Part shown: positions 1-11,603 of the stretch, piece by piece
Position numbering within the stretch: position 1 is the first letter of the stretch
Layout of the letters: each line of letters begins with the position of its first letter
From: Pleurostoma richardsiae
Taxonomy: Eukaryota; Ascomycota; Sordariomycetes; Calosphaeriales; Pleurostomataceae
Reading direction: 5' to 3'
Assembly (NCBI GenBank): GCA_030052745.1
Contig: JANBVO010000029.1
Span: 372,001 to 436,000 of the forward strand
Length of the DNA: 64,000 nt
Position numbers and translations under genes: made by a program
Notes under the pieces: model-generated
Database searches by the model: none
Told to the model about the DNA's origin: nothing
The model's input: the letters and a program-made list of their open reading frames with translations, nothing else

Positions 1-188
1 TCAGTCTTCTCCTCTTCTTCCAGTGACTGCAGCATCCGCAGCTCCACAGAATCGTTGGCGTCCATTAGTGTGACATCTAATGAAGCCGGTGCTGACTGGT
101 CTTCCGTGTTGAAAATGGGGTTGGCTGCAGGAACCGGGGAAGAAGGTGGTGTCAAATTAGGAAGAATTGACCCCAACGGGGAAGACAT
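1..188 (-). CDS. N-terminal fragment of an unrecognised protein (cut by window edge)
   Basis: An open frame runs from an ATG at 188 down to the left edge with 62 codons and no stop. The start of the product is rich in Ser, Pro and Thr, and an acidic stretch (LEEEEK) follows near the edge. The composition is that of a disordered N-terminus of a nuclear or cytosolic protein. No family can be named from this fragment. The ATG is the first one in frame, and pyrimidine-rich sequence upstream on the minus strand would suit a fungal 5' leader. The rest of the gene lies outside the window. Confidence 0.55.
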   Translation of the reverse strand, partial: MSSPLGSILPNLTPPSSPVPAANPIFNTEDQSAPASLDVTLMDANDSVELRMLQSLEEEEKT

Positions 189-1843
189 CCTGATGAGATG
201 TTCTCAGGAGGTGGGTTAATGTGACTGTCTTTCCGATCGGACACTTTGAGAGTGACCAGGAATAGTATATGCCGAAGAGTGTCTGCTACTACTTAAGTGG
301 TTGAGTAGCGTGTTCAGTCTTGTGTTGACGAGCAGAGAGTGCTTGGACTTGAGGTTTCTCTGTAATTGTAATGGAAACAGCGTTGAGAGAGTGACAGAAA
401 GTTTGACAAGGGCACGATAATGACGGGAGAAGTGTGACTGGGGACGAGAGGGCCTGAGAAGCGAGCGAGGTCCGTCTTCTTATACACGACATGGCAGGCC
501 AAGCTCAGAGTTTATGAATCTGCCATTGGTATCGACCTGTAGGAACTGGGAAGCTTAATATCACTTCAGATATACATCGTGAGGTCTACCACAGTTGGGG
601 GGACCCTCGAGAGGAGACGAAGTGGGGACTGAGCGTCCGTGAATCGTCGAAGACCCTGATTTTGGCAAAGCCAGATCCTCGTGAGCTCTTGTTACGAGCG
701 AAATAGTGACTTGTACAGGTTCGCTATTTCCGCTAGAGGCTTCTTTCTGGGTGGTAATGGGTACCTCCAGTGTGTGTACCCGTCCAACTCAGCGCTCCGT
801 CGAGCGAGGCCGCCCGTCAGATACGCGAACTGGAGCGAGGGCGACTGGAATCAGAGCCTGCGACAGCTTTGTACTTGAACTGGCAGATGCATACAAGACC
901 ATTACGACGGTAATGCTAAGAAAAATCTACACTAGGATGCTGCGAGCAGGCATTACGATGAAGTGGCAGTCACGGCCCTATTCTCAACGCACCAGACAAT
1001 GTCTATTCAGCTGCATCAGAGAGATGTCAAAGCAGCATAGCAAGACACCTCCCCGCTAGTACCTTGCCATATTGAGCAATTGTATTTCCAGGCAAAAGGG
1101 CAAGCTAATCACGAACACTAATGGGGCAAGGGCGAACTAGGAGTCATGAACCGAACCCCCGATATGCGGGAGACTCAAGTCTGGCCTCTGGGCAGTGCAT
1201 ATGTTTATTGTTTCTTTGCACCATTGAGCTGCGGTATACTATGGATCATAGGGACAGGGGCCGGGGACAAGCACCCAGTGTCCTCGGCTTGGAGGGAAGC
1301 CGGCAGACTGTGTGGTCGACTTCGTATGTCGTTGCAACTGGAGGCAAAACCGTTACTTCCAGCTGCTGGGTTTAAACTCTACTCTGGTCTGGCGCGGAAA
1401 AAGGTACACACCGCTGTTGATTGGCCGGTCCTCGCTCGATTGCCATTTTCGGGCACGAGCGCCATATACGAGCTCCGGACCGTGGAGATCACAAAGTTTA
1501 AGAGGCACTTCACACATACTCAATGGTCGTCCACGGGCACCATGAGACCCCGATAGTTGGAATTATTATCAATTGATCCATGCTTACATTTGAGTCTCTG
1601 TGTGACTCAACCACCATACTGAGTTTACCAGCTTATCGAGGCCGGTTTGACTGCAATGCTCGCTTGTTATTCCATTTACGGGGGCTGATCTGAGTTCAGC
1701 TGCGCCTCCCAGGTGGACAGATCACGAGATACAGCACCTGGTAAACCTTTGAGTGATGACAGGCACAATGGTGACAAGCCATGGCTCGCCTTTGGGTGAG
1801 ACGCGGTCGAGACAGGAGCTACCTTCCTCAACGACCCAGTGTC
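189..1843. other. Intergenic, no gene recognised
   Basis: Several short frames occur (the longest has about 136 codons, 1146-1556), but none has fungal codon bias, splice structure or a recognisable motif. The part nearest 189 probably holds the leader and promoter of the gene cut by the left edge. Confidence 0.5.
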
Positions 1844-2563
1844 TCAGTGCTTCTTCTTCCCCTCCACCATCACTTTCTCGACAAGCGCGTCAAACCTCTT
1901 GAACGAGCATATCCCATCGAAAAAGTTACACCCCAGCCACAGGAGCCACACCCCCGAGCCCCTCCTCACCCCAGCCGGCTGGAGGCGCGTCCGGTCCAGG
2001 TACCACATCTCCACGACGTGGATGATCAGCACAGGCACAGCAATGGCCTTGACAAGCCAGACGAACAAGCCCGGGCCGTAGGGGAACCGCACTGCCAGCA
2101 GCGTCTCCCACGCCGGCGTCCCCGGGGCGACGGCGCCGAGCGCAACGGCGGCAAGGCAAACGAAGTAGAAGGCGACGGCGCCCAGCACGACGAGGTCGAA
2201 GCCTCGCGGCGGCACCCAGGTTGAGATGGTCACTGCGGTGGGGTCGCGCAGGCCGAGCGCCTTGTGGGCGGTGATGCTCATGTCGGCGAGGCGCACGCGG
2301 CGGTCCGCCCACGAGGTCATGGGCGGGATGATAGCGACGGCGTGGGTGCCTGAGACGCTGCGGATAGTCATGGTAGTGAGGTCGATGTCGAGCAGCTCTG
2401 GGCCTGCGGCATCGGCGTCGGACAGGCGGTTGAAGTGCCGCAGATAGAGGGAAAGGTCCTTCTGATGATCCTTGTTCATGTGCGAGAGGGTGCGGGCCTT
2501 GGTGACTGGGTCGATGGAGGCGCCATCGCCGGGGGCAGATTGCTGCCCGTTTGCGGCCGCCAT
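1844..2563 (-). CDS. DUF2470-domain integral membrane protein
   Basis: A single-exon gene of 239 residues. Residues about 18-100 resemble the DUF2470 fold found at the end of HugZ/pyridoxamine-phosphate-oxidase-like proteins; the opening HMNKDHQKDL segment is characteristic. The C-terminal half carries hydrophobic membrane segments around residues 120-145 and 160-185, then further segments and a basic KKK tail. Fungal proteins with this layout are small integral membrane proteins of unknown function, so a haem or flavin link is only inferred from the domain. The ATG at 2563 is the first in frame and is followed by an Ala-rich start. The next gene upstream is tRNA-Lys, 750 nt away. Confidence 0.8.
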   Translation of the reverse strand: MAAANGQQSAPGDGASIDPVTKARTLSHMNKDHQKDLSLYLRHFNRLSDADAAGPELLDIDLTTMTIRSVSGTHAVAIIPPMTSWADRRVRLADMSITAHKALGLRDPTAVTISTWVPPRGFDLVVLGAVAFYFVCLAAVALGAVAPGTPAWETLLAVRFPYGPGLFVWLVKAIAVPVLIIHVVEMWYLDRTRLQPAGVRRGSGVWLLWLGCNFFDGICSFKRFDALVEKVMVEGKKKH

Positions 2564-3314
2564 GATGTGAGATCTTCCCTAGTGAGAGCAAGGCAATAAT
2601 TAGTTGTTGACGGTCCGATGACCTTCTGCTCGACGGATCGGATTGTCAGCTGGCCGTTGATGTTGAAAGTCGTCAAAAGGGGTCGGCGGGAGATCGGCGC
2701 ATCTCCCGCACAGGACCCCTCTCGCGCCTCAGTCCCGATTGGGATAAGCTTCAGGTACCGTACCCCATGTACCTTCAAAGATGCTTCCCAATTCCAATTC
2801 AAGAGATATCAGGAATCCTCCGACTCGATCAGGTGCCCTGTCCTCTCCCAGCAAGAAGACTCGAGAGACTATTTATCACTCAGAGCCGTCGAAGATCTTC
2901 CAGAATCTCAGGTCATGGAGTTCAGACACTAAAATGACCGCTGCTTACTCGCTGCAGACCAGCTATCATCCTTCCGCAATCGCGGCTAAGCTAACTACAC
3001 CAGACCGGTCCGTTTCTTCAACCATGACCGGTGCCTCATTCCGTCACGGGGGTATATGGCACCCAGCAGTACGAGGCGCGAAAAAGTCCCAGCAAGGTCA
3101 TGGCAGGTGTACCCGGTCGTGGAAAAGCACCTCACGAGGTGCCTACGGATTACTTACTCCTTGCCCGGCTCAAGTCTCCACTCAACTGCCGGTGCCGTCC
3201 GGAGACGCCGGCCCAGCCGGGGACTGTCGCCACCTCTACCCCACACGATGAAATGCGAATGATTCATAACGAAAATTTTCTTCCGTTCTCTTCAACAACG
3301 ACAAGGACCAGTTC
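2564..3314. other. Intergenic between the DUF2470 gene and tRNA-Lys
   Basis: Upstream region of the DUF2470 gene. A 16-nt inverted repeat (GCACCTC-AC-GAGGTGC, 3127-3142) is the only structure noted. Frames of 100-156 codons on the plus strand lack any family signal. Confidence 0.45.
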
Positions 3315-3414
3315 GCCTTGCTAGCTCAATCGGTAGAGCGTGAGACTCTTAATCCGCCTCCCCGGCGTGACTCATGATATCTCAAGGTTGTGGGTTCGAC
3401 CCCCACGTAGGGCT
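3315..3414 (+). tRNA. tRNA-Lys(CTT) with 27-nt intron
   Basis: A full cloverleaf can be drawn. The acceptor GCCTTGC pairs with GTAGGGC (3407-3413, with G-U pairs), the D arm is GCTC/GAGC, the anticodon stem TGAGA pairs with TCTCA, and the T arm is GTGGG/CCCAC with a TTCGACC loop. The loop CTCTTAA gives anticodon CTT (Lys). The intron (3352-3378) sits at the usual place, one base 3' of the anticodon. The mature length is 73 nt before CCA addition. A copy with an identical mature sequence lies at 23724-23822. Confidence 0.95.
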
Positions 3415-3811
3415 CAATTCCCTATCATCGATCTGATTCTTCTCTTTTTTTTGCCTTTCGTGACATGGCTCCCGGATGTGGCATGCCAGCTCTTGGCCAT
3501 GGGCTGTCCCAGTGGGCTTGCTACTTGGCTGACCGTCACAGACCTCGTCACCTTTGCCAGTATGAGGGAGTCGCGTGAGAGTGCTCTTACACGGCCACAT
3601 AGCGCTACGGCGTCGATTTTGATATGCTGCTCTTACTGTTTGCTTGCCTCGAGGGAAGAGTATTACATGGCTACCTGCTTCTCGACGTTATCCAATGATC
3701 TCGGACGAAAAACTTGCCTACATCTGGCTTCAGGACAACCGAGAGGCTAAGCAGAGCTGCTTCATGAACATTACGTCTGCTGGAAGCGCAACAGGAGTTC
3801 GTCAGTGACAC
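3415..3811. other. Short intergenic stretch
   Basis: Holds the tRNA terminator and the presumed 3' trailer of the minus-strand membrane-protein gene; nothing else is seen. Confidence 0.4.
3445..3452 (+). terminator. Pol III terminator of tRNA-Lys
   Basis: A run of eight T residues about 30 nt after the tRNA 3' end, as RNA polymerase III needs. Confidence 0.75.
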
Positions 3812-5250
3812 TCACTTCCCCGTGCTGCTGCCGCCTACCACCGTCGTAGCCATCGTGCTCACAAGAATCCTTGGGTGGTTGTTGGGCTCAGGTGAGCATC
3901 TGCTATCGTTCCTTGAAGCGTCTTCAAGGATAGCAGCCGTACTTATCGCATTCCTGTTCTCTCCAGAGCTGCTGGCACCTCCCTGCGCCTGTACGTTTCT
4001 GTTTCTCCTATCATTCAGTTCCAAGATGTCCCCCTCAGGCTTCGTTTGTGATCTGGCAGCGGTAGCGAAGACCTGCCCCGTGGACGATTGTTGTCGCAGT
4101 AGCGGCGGCTGTCTACCCGCTCTATTACCACTGTTACCGGAGGAGCCATCCGGGCTCTTCACCTTGAGTGGCAGTACGGCGACTGTCCGCGGACCAAAGG
4201 TGGGGAGTGGAGAGGGGCCTCTGGCAGAGCGTCCGATCTTGGAGCCGAACACGGTGGGCATCAGGCGGGCGAAGAGCACGCGGATGGCCGGCAGGGAGTT
4301 GACGATGATGGAAACAGCGACCTCAAGCCCCGACCAGATCAGGCTGTCCGTGTAGTCCCAGCTGGGATTCGTGGAGCGGGCGATCCGTACGAGGGAGCGC
4401 AGGCGCACGCAGCTCGTGACGAGTACGAATATTCCCAGGCTGAACATGAGCAGCACGCCGCACCGCACTCTCCAGGACGCGTTAATGCCCAGGAGTAGCG
4501 GCACGGGCAGCAGCAGGATCACGATGTCCTGGGCAATGCTGAACGCGGCCGCGGTGTATGCTAGTGCGTTGATGTCGAGGCAGCGTGGGACGGCAGCGCC
4601 GGCGGCGAAGCCCTGCCAGGATTCCCAGGCACCGGCGACAGGGTTGCATTGAAATATCTGCATGGAGAGGAGGATTAGGCCGGATAAGCCAACCCAAACC
4701 ATCACGGCGTAAGTGATCTTCCTGAAGCGCCGGTTGGGAAAGATGCGGAGGTAGAAGAATAAGATGGCGATTTTGGTAAGTATCAGGATCGCGAGGTAGA
4801 AGCTTTCTGCGACGTAGAAGAGCTGGAGATGAGGGCGTTAGCGAAGTAAACATGACGAGAAGGTTGCGACCGGTGGTACCTTCAGTCCCTGCGTCAAGGT
4901 GTCGAGGTTGACTGTCCAAATATCGACTCCGAAGCAAAGCATACCAGCTGTTGGGGTGTGCTGTCAACAGCAGATCACATGGATGACTCGGTGAAGTTAG
5001 GGGTTACCCACCGTATTGACCGATGGCTAAAAAGACAAAGAACAGGGCCTGACCATTCTCGTCAGACAGATCGTCTCTGCTGTCCATGGGAGTCTTGCCT
5101 TACTGCCACAACGCTCATTATCCAGTCATCTAGGTCCCAGCTCAACGACGTGAACTGTTTTGAGGATAGGCGTAGTAGGACCGCGACGCAGGCGGGGACT
5201 TCGATAGCGAGAGGAGCTAACAGACCCGGCCGTCTTGACCTCCTGGGCAT
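3812..5250 (-). CDS. Fungal rhodopsin-domain (Pth11-like) integral membrane protein
   Basis: Proposed exons, in transcript order, are 5250-5104, 5026-5008, 4947-4880 and 4822-3812, giving 414 residues with no stop. The product matches the fungal rhodopsin-like domain of Pth11-related membrane proteins: an early helix, the DLDDWI element, FGVDIWTVNL, then LFYVAESFY and LRIFPNRRFRK. Further transmembrane helices and the closing NSLPAIRVLFARLMPTVFGS complete the domain. A long Ser/Gly-rich cytosolic tail follows. No CFEM domain is visible. Such proteins are putative surface receptors or sensors; their ligand is unknown. The last two exons are certain. The 19-nt second exon is inferred only from frame and splice sites, so the N-terminal third is tentative. 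Confidence 0.8.
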
Positions 5251-7773
5251 ATGGCAAGTTTCCGCCTGAACTCGAGCAACAGCTGATTAACTGTTCAGCG
5301 CTTGTTATCTTCTCTTGGGTCAGGCTTCTCGATCCATGTGCAGGAAGTCCACTAACCTATCGCATCTGTAACATTACAGCTGGTCGTGGTGCAGTGGCGT
5401 ATAGCATTCTGAAGCCGCACATCGGCACATAGACAGGTCGTGTTACCGAGTGTCTGGCACGGGGATTTCGGGATTTCGCTCATTAAGCAGGACATCTACG
5501 GAGCGGTCAGCACATGCCTCCAATGCTGTGACCCCCTAGAGGATATGGACTGGAACGTAAAGGGGTCTTACGCCGCACGGAGGGAGTGGCGTGCGCGGGT
5601 TGTGAGGGATCTCGCACCCTGACGGAGTCAGCAGAGAGAAGAATAGAGCAAGAAGCCCTTGAATTCTCATCATGGGTGGGAGATATGGCTTCTCAACTGG
5701 GCTATCGGCGTATTACTACAAATGGATATCATCCGCAATAAAGAGACAGACAAATGTAGAAAAAAAGAACCACTGCTTCCGGTGAGAACGGCCAACAGCT
5801 GAATAGCAGTGATATAAGAAAAAAGCAGCCGATCAGGGAGTGCTCATGGCCTCTGAAGACGTACTGCAGGTTGGATTCCTGTGACTGCTCAACGTCCCTG
5901 ACTGATCGGTGGAATCTTTCTCCAAACAACACTTTAAGTGCTAACCCGCCACGGGAGGCATCACCAGATCACATGGCCGAGCTCAGTACCGGGGAGGGTT
6001 TTGTGGAATCTGTCAACCGGTGTCGAAATGCCGATGTCGTCCCGTCACCAGAAATCATCCCGTCGCTATGGTCTCCACCCCGGCGTCAATGACCGTCTCT
6101 ATACGCCTTTAATGGAGGACCCAAGCCGCGTTGTGGAACGTCAATGACTGAGCTCGTCGGAAACGTGACTGCGCGCTGTCCCTGAAAGCCCAGTGTACTA
6201 CTTACGACAAGGGAGCGCCGTCCGGCTGCCCACCCTGCAAGTGTCTCAAATGCGAACACACAATATGAGTAGGGCTGATGGGCGCCTGACCGGGGTCCGG
6301 CAGGTGACTGGTAGTACGGCAGAGCTGCCTCTGTATATCTCACCAAGTGAGCGGTTCTAAGATAAGCGAGGCTTCGCACGGAGATTGAATGACCATCAGA
6401 AAGGACGTCTGCAACGAGAACCACAAGCTCAAGAGATTCGAGCTCTGAGTTTGCTGATAGTGCGTTCTTCGCATGCGCACCCTCCAGGAAGCCATACATC
6501 TTCGGAAAACTCACACGAGGGACGTATCAAAACACTACTGGACGGAAGCTGGAGCTTAAAATGGACTGACGTGCATATGGGGTCGCACCGTTCAAAGCAG
6601 AGGAAGCTGTGATTTCCCGGAAACCGGCCGCCGTCGATCGTCCTACTCAGCTCTGGCGTACAACACTCACCCGGGTGGAGAACGCTGGTCTCACTCGCAT
6701 TCGCCAGGCTCGACGAGTCCCCCGATCTTAGAAGAGAGCTCCGGGGCAGCTGTAACCCCTTCCCCGCACTGAGAGCGACAGGATGAAGACGGAAAGGAAC
6801 GGGAGAGGAAATGTTTGCTTTCCCCGTCGACGATCCGCCCGGGCGCAAGAGTCGGAGACGACGGCCAGTCAGAATCATATCGCATCAGAACGGCACGTCG
6901 TGGGGAGGACGTACAACTCTGTGACGTCCAGGTTCGTCAGAAATGAGAGGAAGATGGTCCCGCTGATCGATGGGCTGTCACCGCATACGACACCGCCCAC
7001 GAGTGCAAGTGACACCGATGCGTGGAGACCAGGCATGGTGTGTCTCGAGAGCAACGGTGATGATGTCGCCGCGTATTACGCCCGTCGGGAAGAGCTTGGC
7101 GCGTTGGATACCTGCTGTAGCACAGCGGTGACACTCTCTTTAGTGGGAATGAGGACGGGGGCTACTGACCCTTTGGTGCAGCTGCATGTTGATGTCGGCA
7201 GGTTGCACCGCAAGATTACGGAGGCAGCGTGACAAGTCTGATATCCCTTTTTCAGACCATACATCCCGTCATTTCACGGTGACCGCTTGACGACGCCGGC
7301 AGGGGAAAAGAGGTCTGCTTGAAGGCTACCTAGACTAGCCAAATGCTCTTGGGGGACACTCCTTATGGCCAGATTTGCATCTTGTTCGGCGAGAGCTGTC
7401 GGCTCCGGAGATATCGTGCAGCAGAGCTCCCCCGATTGGACCGCTCACGGCCAGCTGCGGATGCTTACATACCAGATAAGCGTTGCAAGCCCCGGATACG
7501 AGACGCCGAGTTGCAATTTCCTATTTCGGCTGGATCTGAAGGCGTCAGACCAATGGTGCGCGGGCGTTTATTCTCACGAGTGGCTGCGTCGCGCTCGAGA
7601 CAGGGCATTCCCACAGGACGGAGGAGCTCACGGAGGTATATCAAGAGGAGGCCAGCTGATCGCATCGTAGTACTCAGAACCAGAATCGGGATGAAACTCG
7701 TGAAATAACATTGTTTTCCCGAATGTGTCCCCCCAAAAAAAAGCAGATAGCAGCTTCAGTCTACCTCGAAACG
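5251..7773. other. 2.5-kb spacer without a recognised gene
   Basis: Frames up to about 149 codons exist on both strands but overlap each other and show no motif, codon bias or splice structure. No transposon ends or clear repeats were found by eye. Confidence 0.45.
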
Positions 7774-8991
7774 ATGTCCCTCGTTGCCATCCTCGGTGCT
7801 ACAGGGACGCAAGGCGGAGGTGTCGTGGAGACGCTCCTCAAGAGTCCCAAGTGGAGTGTCCGGGCCATTACCAGGAATCTCGACAGCGAACAGGCAAAAG
7901 CATTGAAAGCCAAGGTAGTTTCATTCGTCTGCAACAACGTCGTGTGGGTGCGCTTCCTAATGGACGGCTATTTCTTAGGGCGCTGAAGTTGTCGCGGCAG
8001 ATGCCAACGACGAGGCCAGCCTGATCAGGGCTTTCAAGGGAGCCACGGCAATCTTCGCCGTCACGGCATTCTGGTATGCTATCCATTCTCCTCGTATACC
8101 ATCCGGCATCGCCTCACGTGGCGACGCGCCACAGCAGGGTCTCCCGCGGGACACGATCGCCTACGCGATAGACTTCCTCGCGGTGAAGCCTGGAAAGGGG
8201 CGCGCTGCTCCCATTCGTCTCACCAGGGGATGCGGCAAGACTCGCTAACTCTCCAGGAAAGGCCATCCGCCTTTAAAACAGGCGTCCACGCCGCCGGTGA
8301 CGAAGAAGTCCAGCAGCTAAAGAATATCTTCACCGCGGCCAGCAAGGCCGGACCGGACCTTCAGAACCTCGTCCTAAGCAGCCTGCCCGCCGCGCAGAGG
8401 GCTTCGGGCGGGAAATTCCACGTGCCGCACTATGATTACAAGGAGGTCGCGCGCGACTGGGCCGAGCGCAATTACCCTGAGGTGCTCGCCAAGACGACAA
8501 TGTACTGGCCGGGGTGGTATGTCTCCAACATGGTGAACTACCCCATCTACCGGCCCATTCGCGTCCCCGCCGCGGGAGGCTACCTGCTCGCCGTGCCAAG
8601 TAGGTCAGACGGCGTGCTGCCGGTCACGGGCGATGCGGCGCACAACACGGGCGTCATCGTCGAGGCCGTCCTGGACGCGGGGCCGAGGGCGCATGGCAAG
8701 ACTGTCGTTGCTGTCACGGACTGGGTAAGATTCGCGGACGTGGCCGCCGAGGTGGGCCGGGTCCTCGGCAGCCCTTGCGCGTATGCGGAGCTGTCGGACG
8801 AGGGCGCCGAGGTGCTCTGGGGTCCGATCATTGGCGGCGAGAACGCGAGGCAGCTGCGCTGGAGCGAGGAGTATCCCGATTGGTACAGCCTGTCGGGGGA
8901 GAGCAGCATGAGCTTCGCGGAGCTGGGCGTCGAAGGGAGGCTGGTTGGGTTCCAGGAGGCGCTGAATGGGTTAAACGATCAGATTATGTGA
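7774..8991 (+). CDS. NmrA-like NAD(P)-binding protein
   Basis: Three exons (7774-7914, 7979-8073, 8262-8991) give 321 residues, the usual size of NmrA-like proteins. The N-terminus has the Rossmann dinucleotide motif (GATGTQGG, residues 8-15), followed by the VRAITRN segment that reads the NADP phosphate, then VVAADANDEASL and the AIFAVTAFW strand typical of the family. The family covers redox sensors and atypical short-chain reductases that bind NAD(P)H without a classical catalytic Tyr/Lys pair. The last exon could begin at 8257 or 8262, since two AG sites lie five bases apart; only 8262 keeps the frame. It lies tail to tail with the acid phosphatase, with about 80 bp between stop codons, so 3' ends may overlap. 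Confidence 0.85.
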
Positions 8992-9071
8992 GACGAGGCT
9001 GGAAACATCAGCGCGAGTTGTCTTTGAGATCATGTATCATTCGTTACATACGCTAGTATTTCAGTTGTAAA

Positions 9072-10365
9072 TCACGCCGAATTAGCCGCCTGCGCCTTGT
9101 ACACCGGTAGATTCTTGTCGCCATCATACACATCTCCGCTCCCATCATAAGGACTCAGCGCGTCGGCTGTCGACGCCCATGTCACCTTGATGCTATCCAG
9201 CACTGGAAGCCCGCCGGCGCCGACCAGTTTCAGATTCGGCGGCGGGATAGCCGCCCACTTGTCTGTCTCGTTGTGCAACGCTCCCGGGTAGGACACCGAG
9301 TTATTCACCGTCAGCACGTTGCCCGGGTCCTTGTTGCCCTTGTACCCCGTCGTGTCAGCCACCACGCCGAATACGTTCGCACCGACGTCGTACCGGCCCA
9401 GGTTCGGCAGCCCCCAATTGTACTCCACGGTGCTGAGTATGCTGTAGTGCGTGTAGAAGCCGTCGTCGGTGGTCCCCTTGAGCGCGGCGGGTACTGCGCT
9501 GCCCAGCAGCAGCGACGCGATGTGGTTGGGCCGGCTGTAATCCTCCGACTCGTCGAAGGTCAGCAGGATCAGCGTCCGCTCGTCGGCGGGGAACGCGGAA
9601 AGGAGTGGTTCGATAAAGTGGTGCGACCATGAGGTGGAGGCCCCGAGGGTCGTGTTGTGCCCGTCGTGCATCATGTTGGGCGACATGAAGACGAACTGGG
9701 GCACGGCGGAAGCGACGACATCCCGCTGGAAGGAGGCGAAGGAGCGGAGGTTGAGCAGGTGCCAGCCGTTCATGTTTATACTGTCGTAAGAGACGAAGGG
9801 GCTGGCGGAGACGAGATCATCCGTTAGAGCTGCGCCTGTAGAGAAGAAGACTTGGACGAGGCTCACTTGTGCTTCCGGACGTAGTCCCATCCTCCATTAC
9901 CTGTAGAGCCATCGCTTCCCATGGCCATGTAGCCTGGCCCAGGCATATCCTCGAAGTAGCCCGCCCATGGAATTTCTTTGAACTCTAGCAGATCTGCTAC
10001 CGTCGAAACGTTCTGGGGTATTCGCACGAATTCATCGTGGTTAAGGCCGAAGTAGTCGCCTCCTACAGCGGCAAGGTAGTTCGGCTGGCTTGGGTGGGTG
10101 TGGGCGTAGTACCGCGTGAGGGAGATGCCCTCTCTCTTCAGGTCGAGGAAGTGAGGATCTGCCACAACCTTGTCATAGTCCTAGATGATCATGGCCCGTG
10201 AGTTACAGCCGATATGGAGACCAAGAGGGCTGTACGAGGTAGACGCACCTGGTTCTCCAGCCAGATGGTGATGAACCTGTCGAAGGCTTTTCCGCCGGGG
10301 ACAATTGACGCTGCGCCTACGAGGCAGTTGAAAGCCAGCAACAAGGTTGGCACCGAGAGCATCAT
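9072..10365 (-). CDS. Secreted acid phosphatase, phosphoesterase family (PF04185)
   Basis: Three exons (10365-10249, 10180-9867, 9801-9072) give 386 residues. A signal peptide covers about residues 1-20 (MMLSVPTLLLAFNCLVGAAS). The family pattern follows: FDRFITIWLENQDYDKV near the start, HPSQPNYLA, GGDYFG, YVRKHNPFVSYDS, VFMSPNMMHDGHN and ILLTFDESEDY. The conserved Asn, His and Asp/Glu residues of this metal-dependent superfamily are present. Family members release phosphate from organic esters outside the cell. The junction at 9866/9802 was chosen because it rebuilds the conserved YVRKHNPFVSYDS. Several Asn-X-Ser/Thr sites fit a secreted glycoprotein. Phosphate regulation is plausible from the family but was not shown here. 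Confidence 0.9.
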
Positions 10366-10639
10366 GTTATTGCATTTTTCAAAGCGTCTTCAAAGGATGG
10401 CTGCGTGGATTAGTTGGTCATTCCAAGGGAGCATCTCCCAAGGTCGTGATATCGGGCCAGATTAAGCTGAGCTTGGCATGCAGTCTAGAGCCGTAGTCTC
10501 GGTTAGTCAGCCACACTAACGCGTATTACCCCTGATTCCCCAGATGCGAAGCCGGCATTTTGACTCCTTAACTAATTACTCGGTGAACAACACGCATGAA
10601 AGTGAAGAGATGTACACGAAGCTTAGAATGAAGCTTACA

Positions 10640-11603
10640 ATGTATTCGCAATGGGACAAAGCACGCTCATAAAGATGACCTCTATATTGCCGACCGGGTG
10701 CCAGTTTTGCTCTATTAGAGCGACTGCGACAGGACTATGCAACCATTCTAATGTTGGGCATGCCTCGCTCTCCTGCTTCTCCTGGTGACCCTGACCATTC
10801 TGGCCATGAACACGCCTTGCCTCATAACGAGATCGAGGGTGAAAGGCGGCGAGTTCTCCCAGTAACGGGACATCATCTTGCGCACCTGCATCGCTTGCAG
10901 TGCAAGCTTGTACAGGGGCATCACATCAATACTCTCTACCTCCTCAGGTGTCCTGCTACCCGTTCCATAGTGGCTTGGTCCAGTAATCTTCTCGATGAGC
11001 TCCTTAATAATCACGGTTGGCTTGGGATTCTCTGACCATATTGACTCAACCAGCTCGGCTAGCATTCCTCTGCGGATCAATTAGTTGGGGAACAGCTGGT
11101 CACGGTCCGCGTTCAGCTTGTCAACAAGGCCGGACTGCACATCAGTAATAGTTTTGGGCAAGGGATTATCGTTGTTCACAAGATTCTGGGAATCGATCCT
11201 CAATTTGGATAACCGGAGCGCCTCGTGGTCGATGGTTGTGTTGCACATCGTGCAGATCCAGTTCAGCTGCCCGTCGCCGTACCCTTGGCCCACAATCTCC
11301 GGTCTCCGGATCCCTTTTGTGCCTATTGATTGACCGATTGCAGTTCAAGGAATCTCATGAAAACAGGAGCATGTGTGACACTCGACCAACTTGGTCATCA
11401 GGTCTCCCTCATTCTCCCAGGCTTGGCCGGTTCGCTCGGCCCAGTTCAACTTGCAGCTGCTCGAGGCGGTATAGCTGCCGCGGTAGGGCCGTCTCGGCTG
11501 CCTGGTCAAGGGATGGGCTTTCGACGGCGCTGTAGAAGGGTGGGGCCGCGTCGAAGGCGGAGCCGCCGGGCTCGTCTGCTGCCGGGCCGGATCTAGTAGG
11601 CAT
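10640..11603 (-). pseudogene. Decayed glycine-rich-domain (GRDP/DUF1399-like) gene
   Basis: Minus-strand pieces match the order of fungal glycine-rich domain-containing proteins. There is an Ala/Pro-rich N-terminal piece, NWAERTGQAWENEGD, a Cys pair region (ECHTCSCFHEIP), WICTMCNTTIDHEAL, a helical stretch, PPFTLDLVMRQGVFM, and finally a WLHSP motif. The frame is broken: a change of frame lies between the N-terminal piece and NWAERTG, an in-frame TGA falls where Trp is expected (HEIP-stop-TAIG, near 11349), a TAA lies at 11081-11083 and a last shift precedes WLHSP. The C-terminal part with the family's WHTHQ-type region is missing. The family name rests on remembered pattern similarity; the breaks are seen directly. 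Confidence 0.6.

Noticed and set aside
1146-1556. 136-codon frame in the left spacer
   Set aside because: Unbiased codon use, no domain and no neighbouring exon.
6086-6878. Overlapping frames of 142 and 149 codons
   Set aside because: Different frames overlap and none has a motif; composition is that of noncoding DNA.
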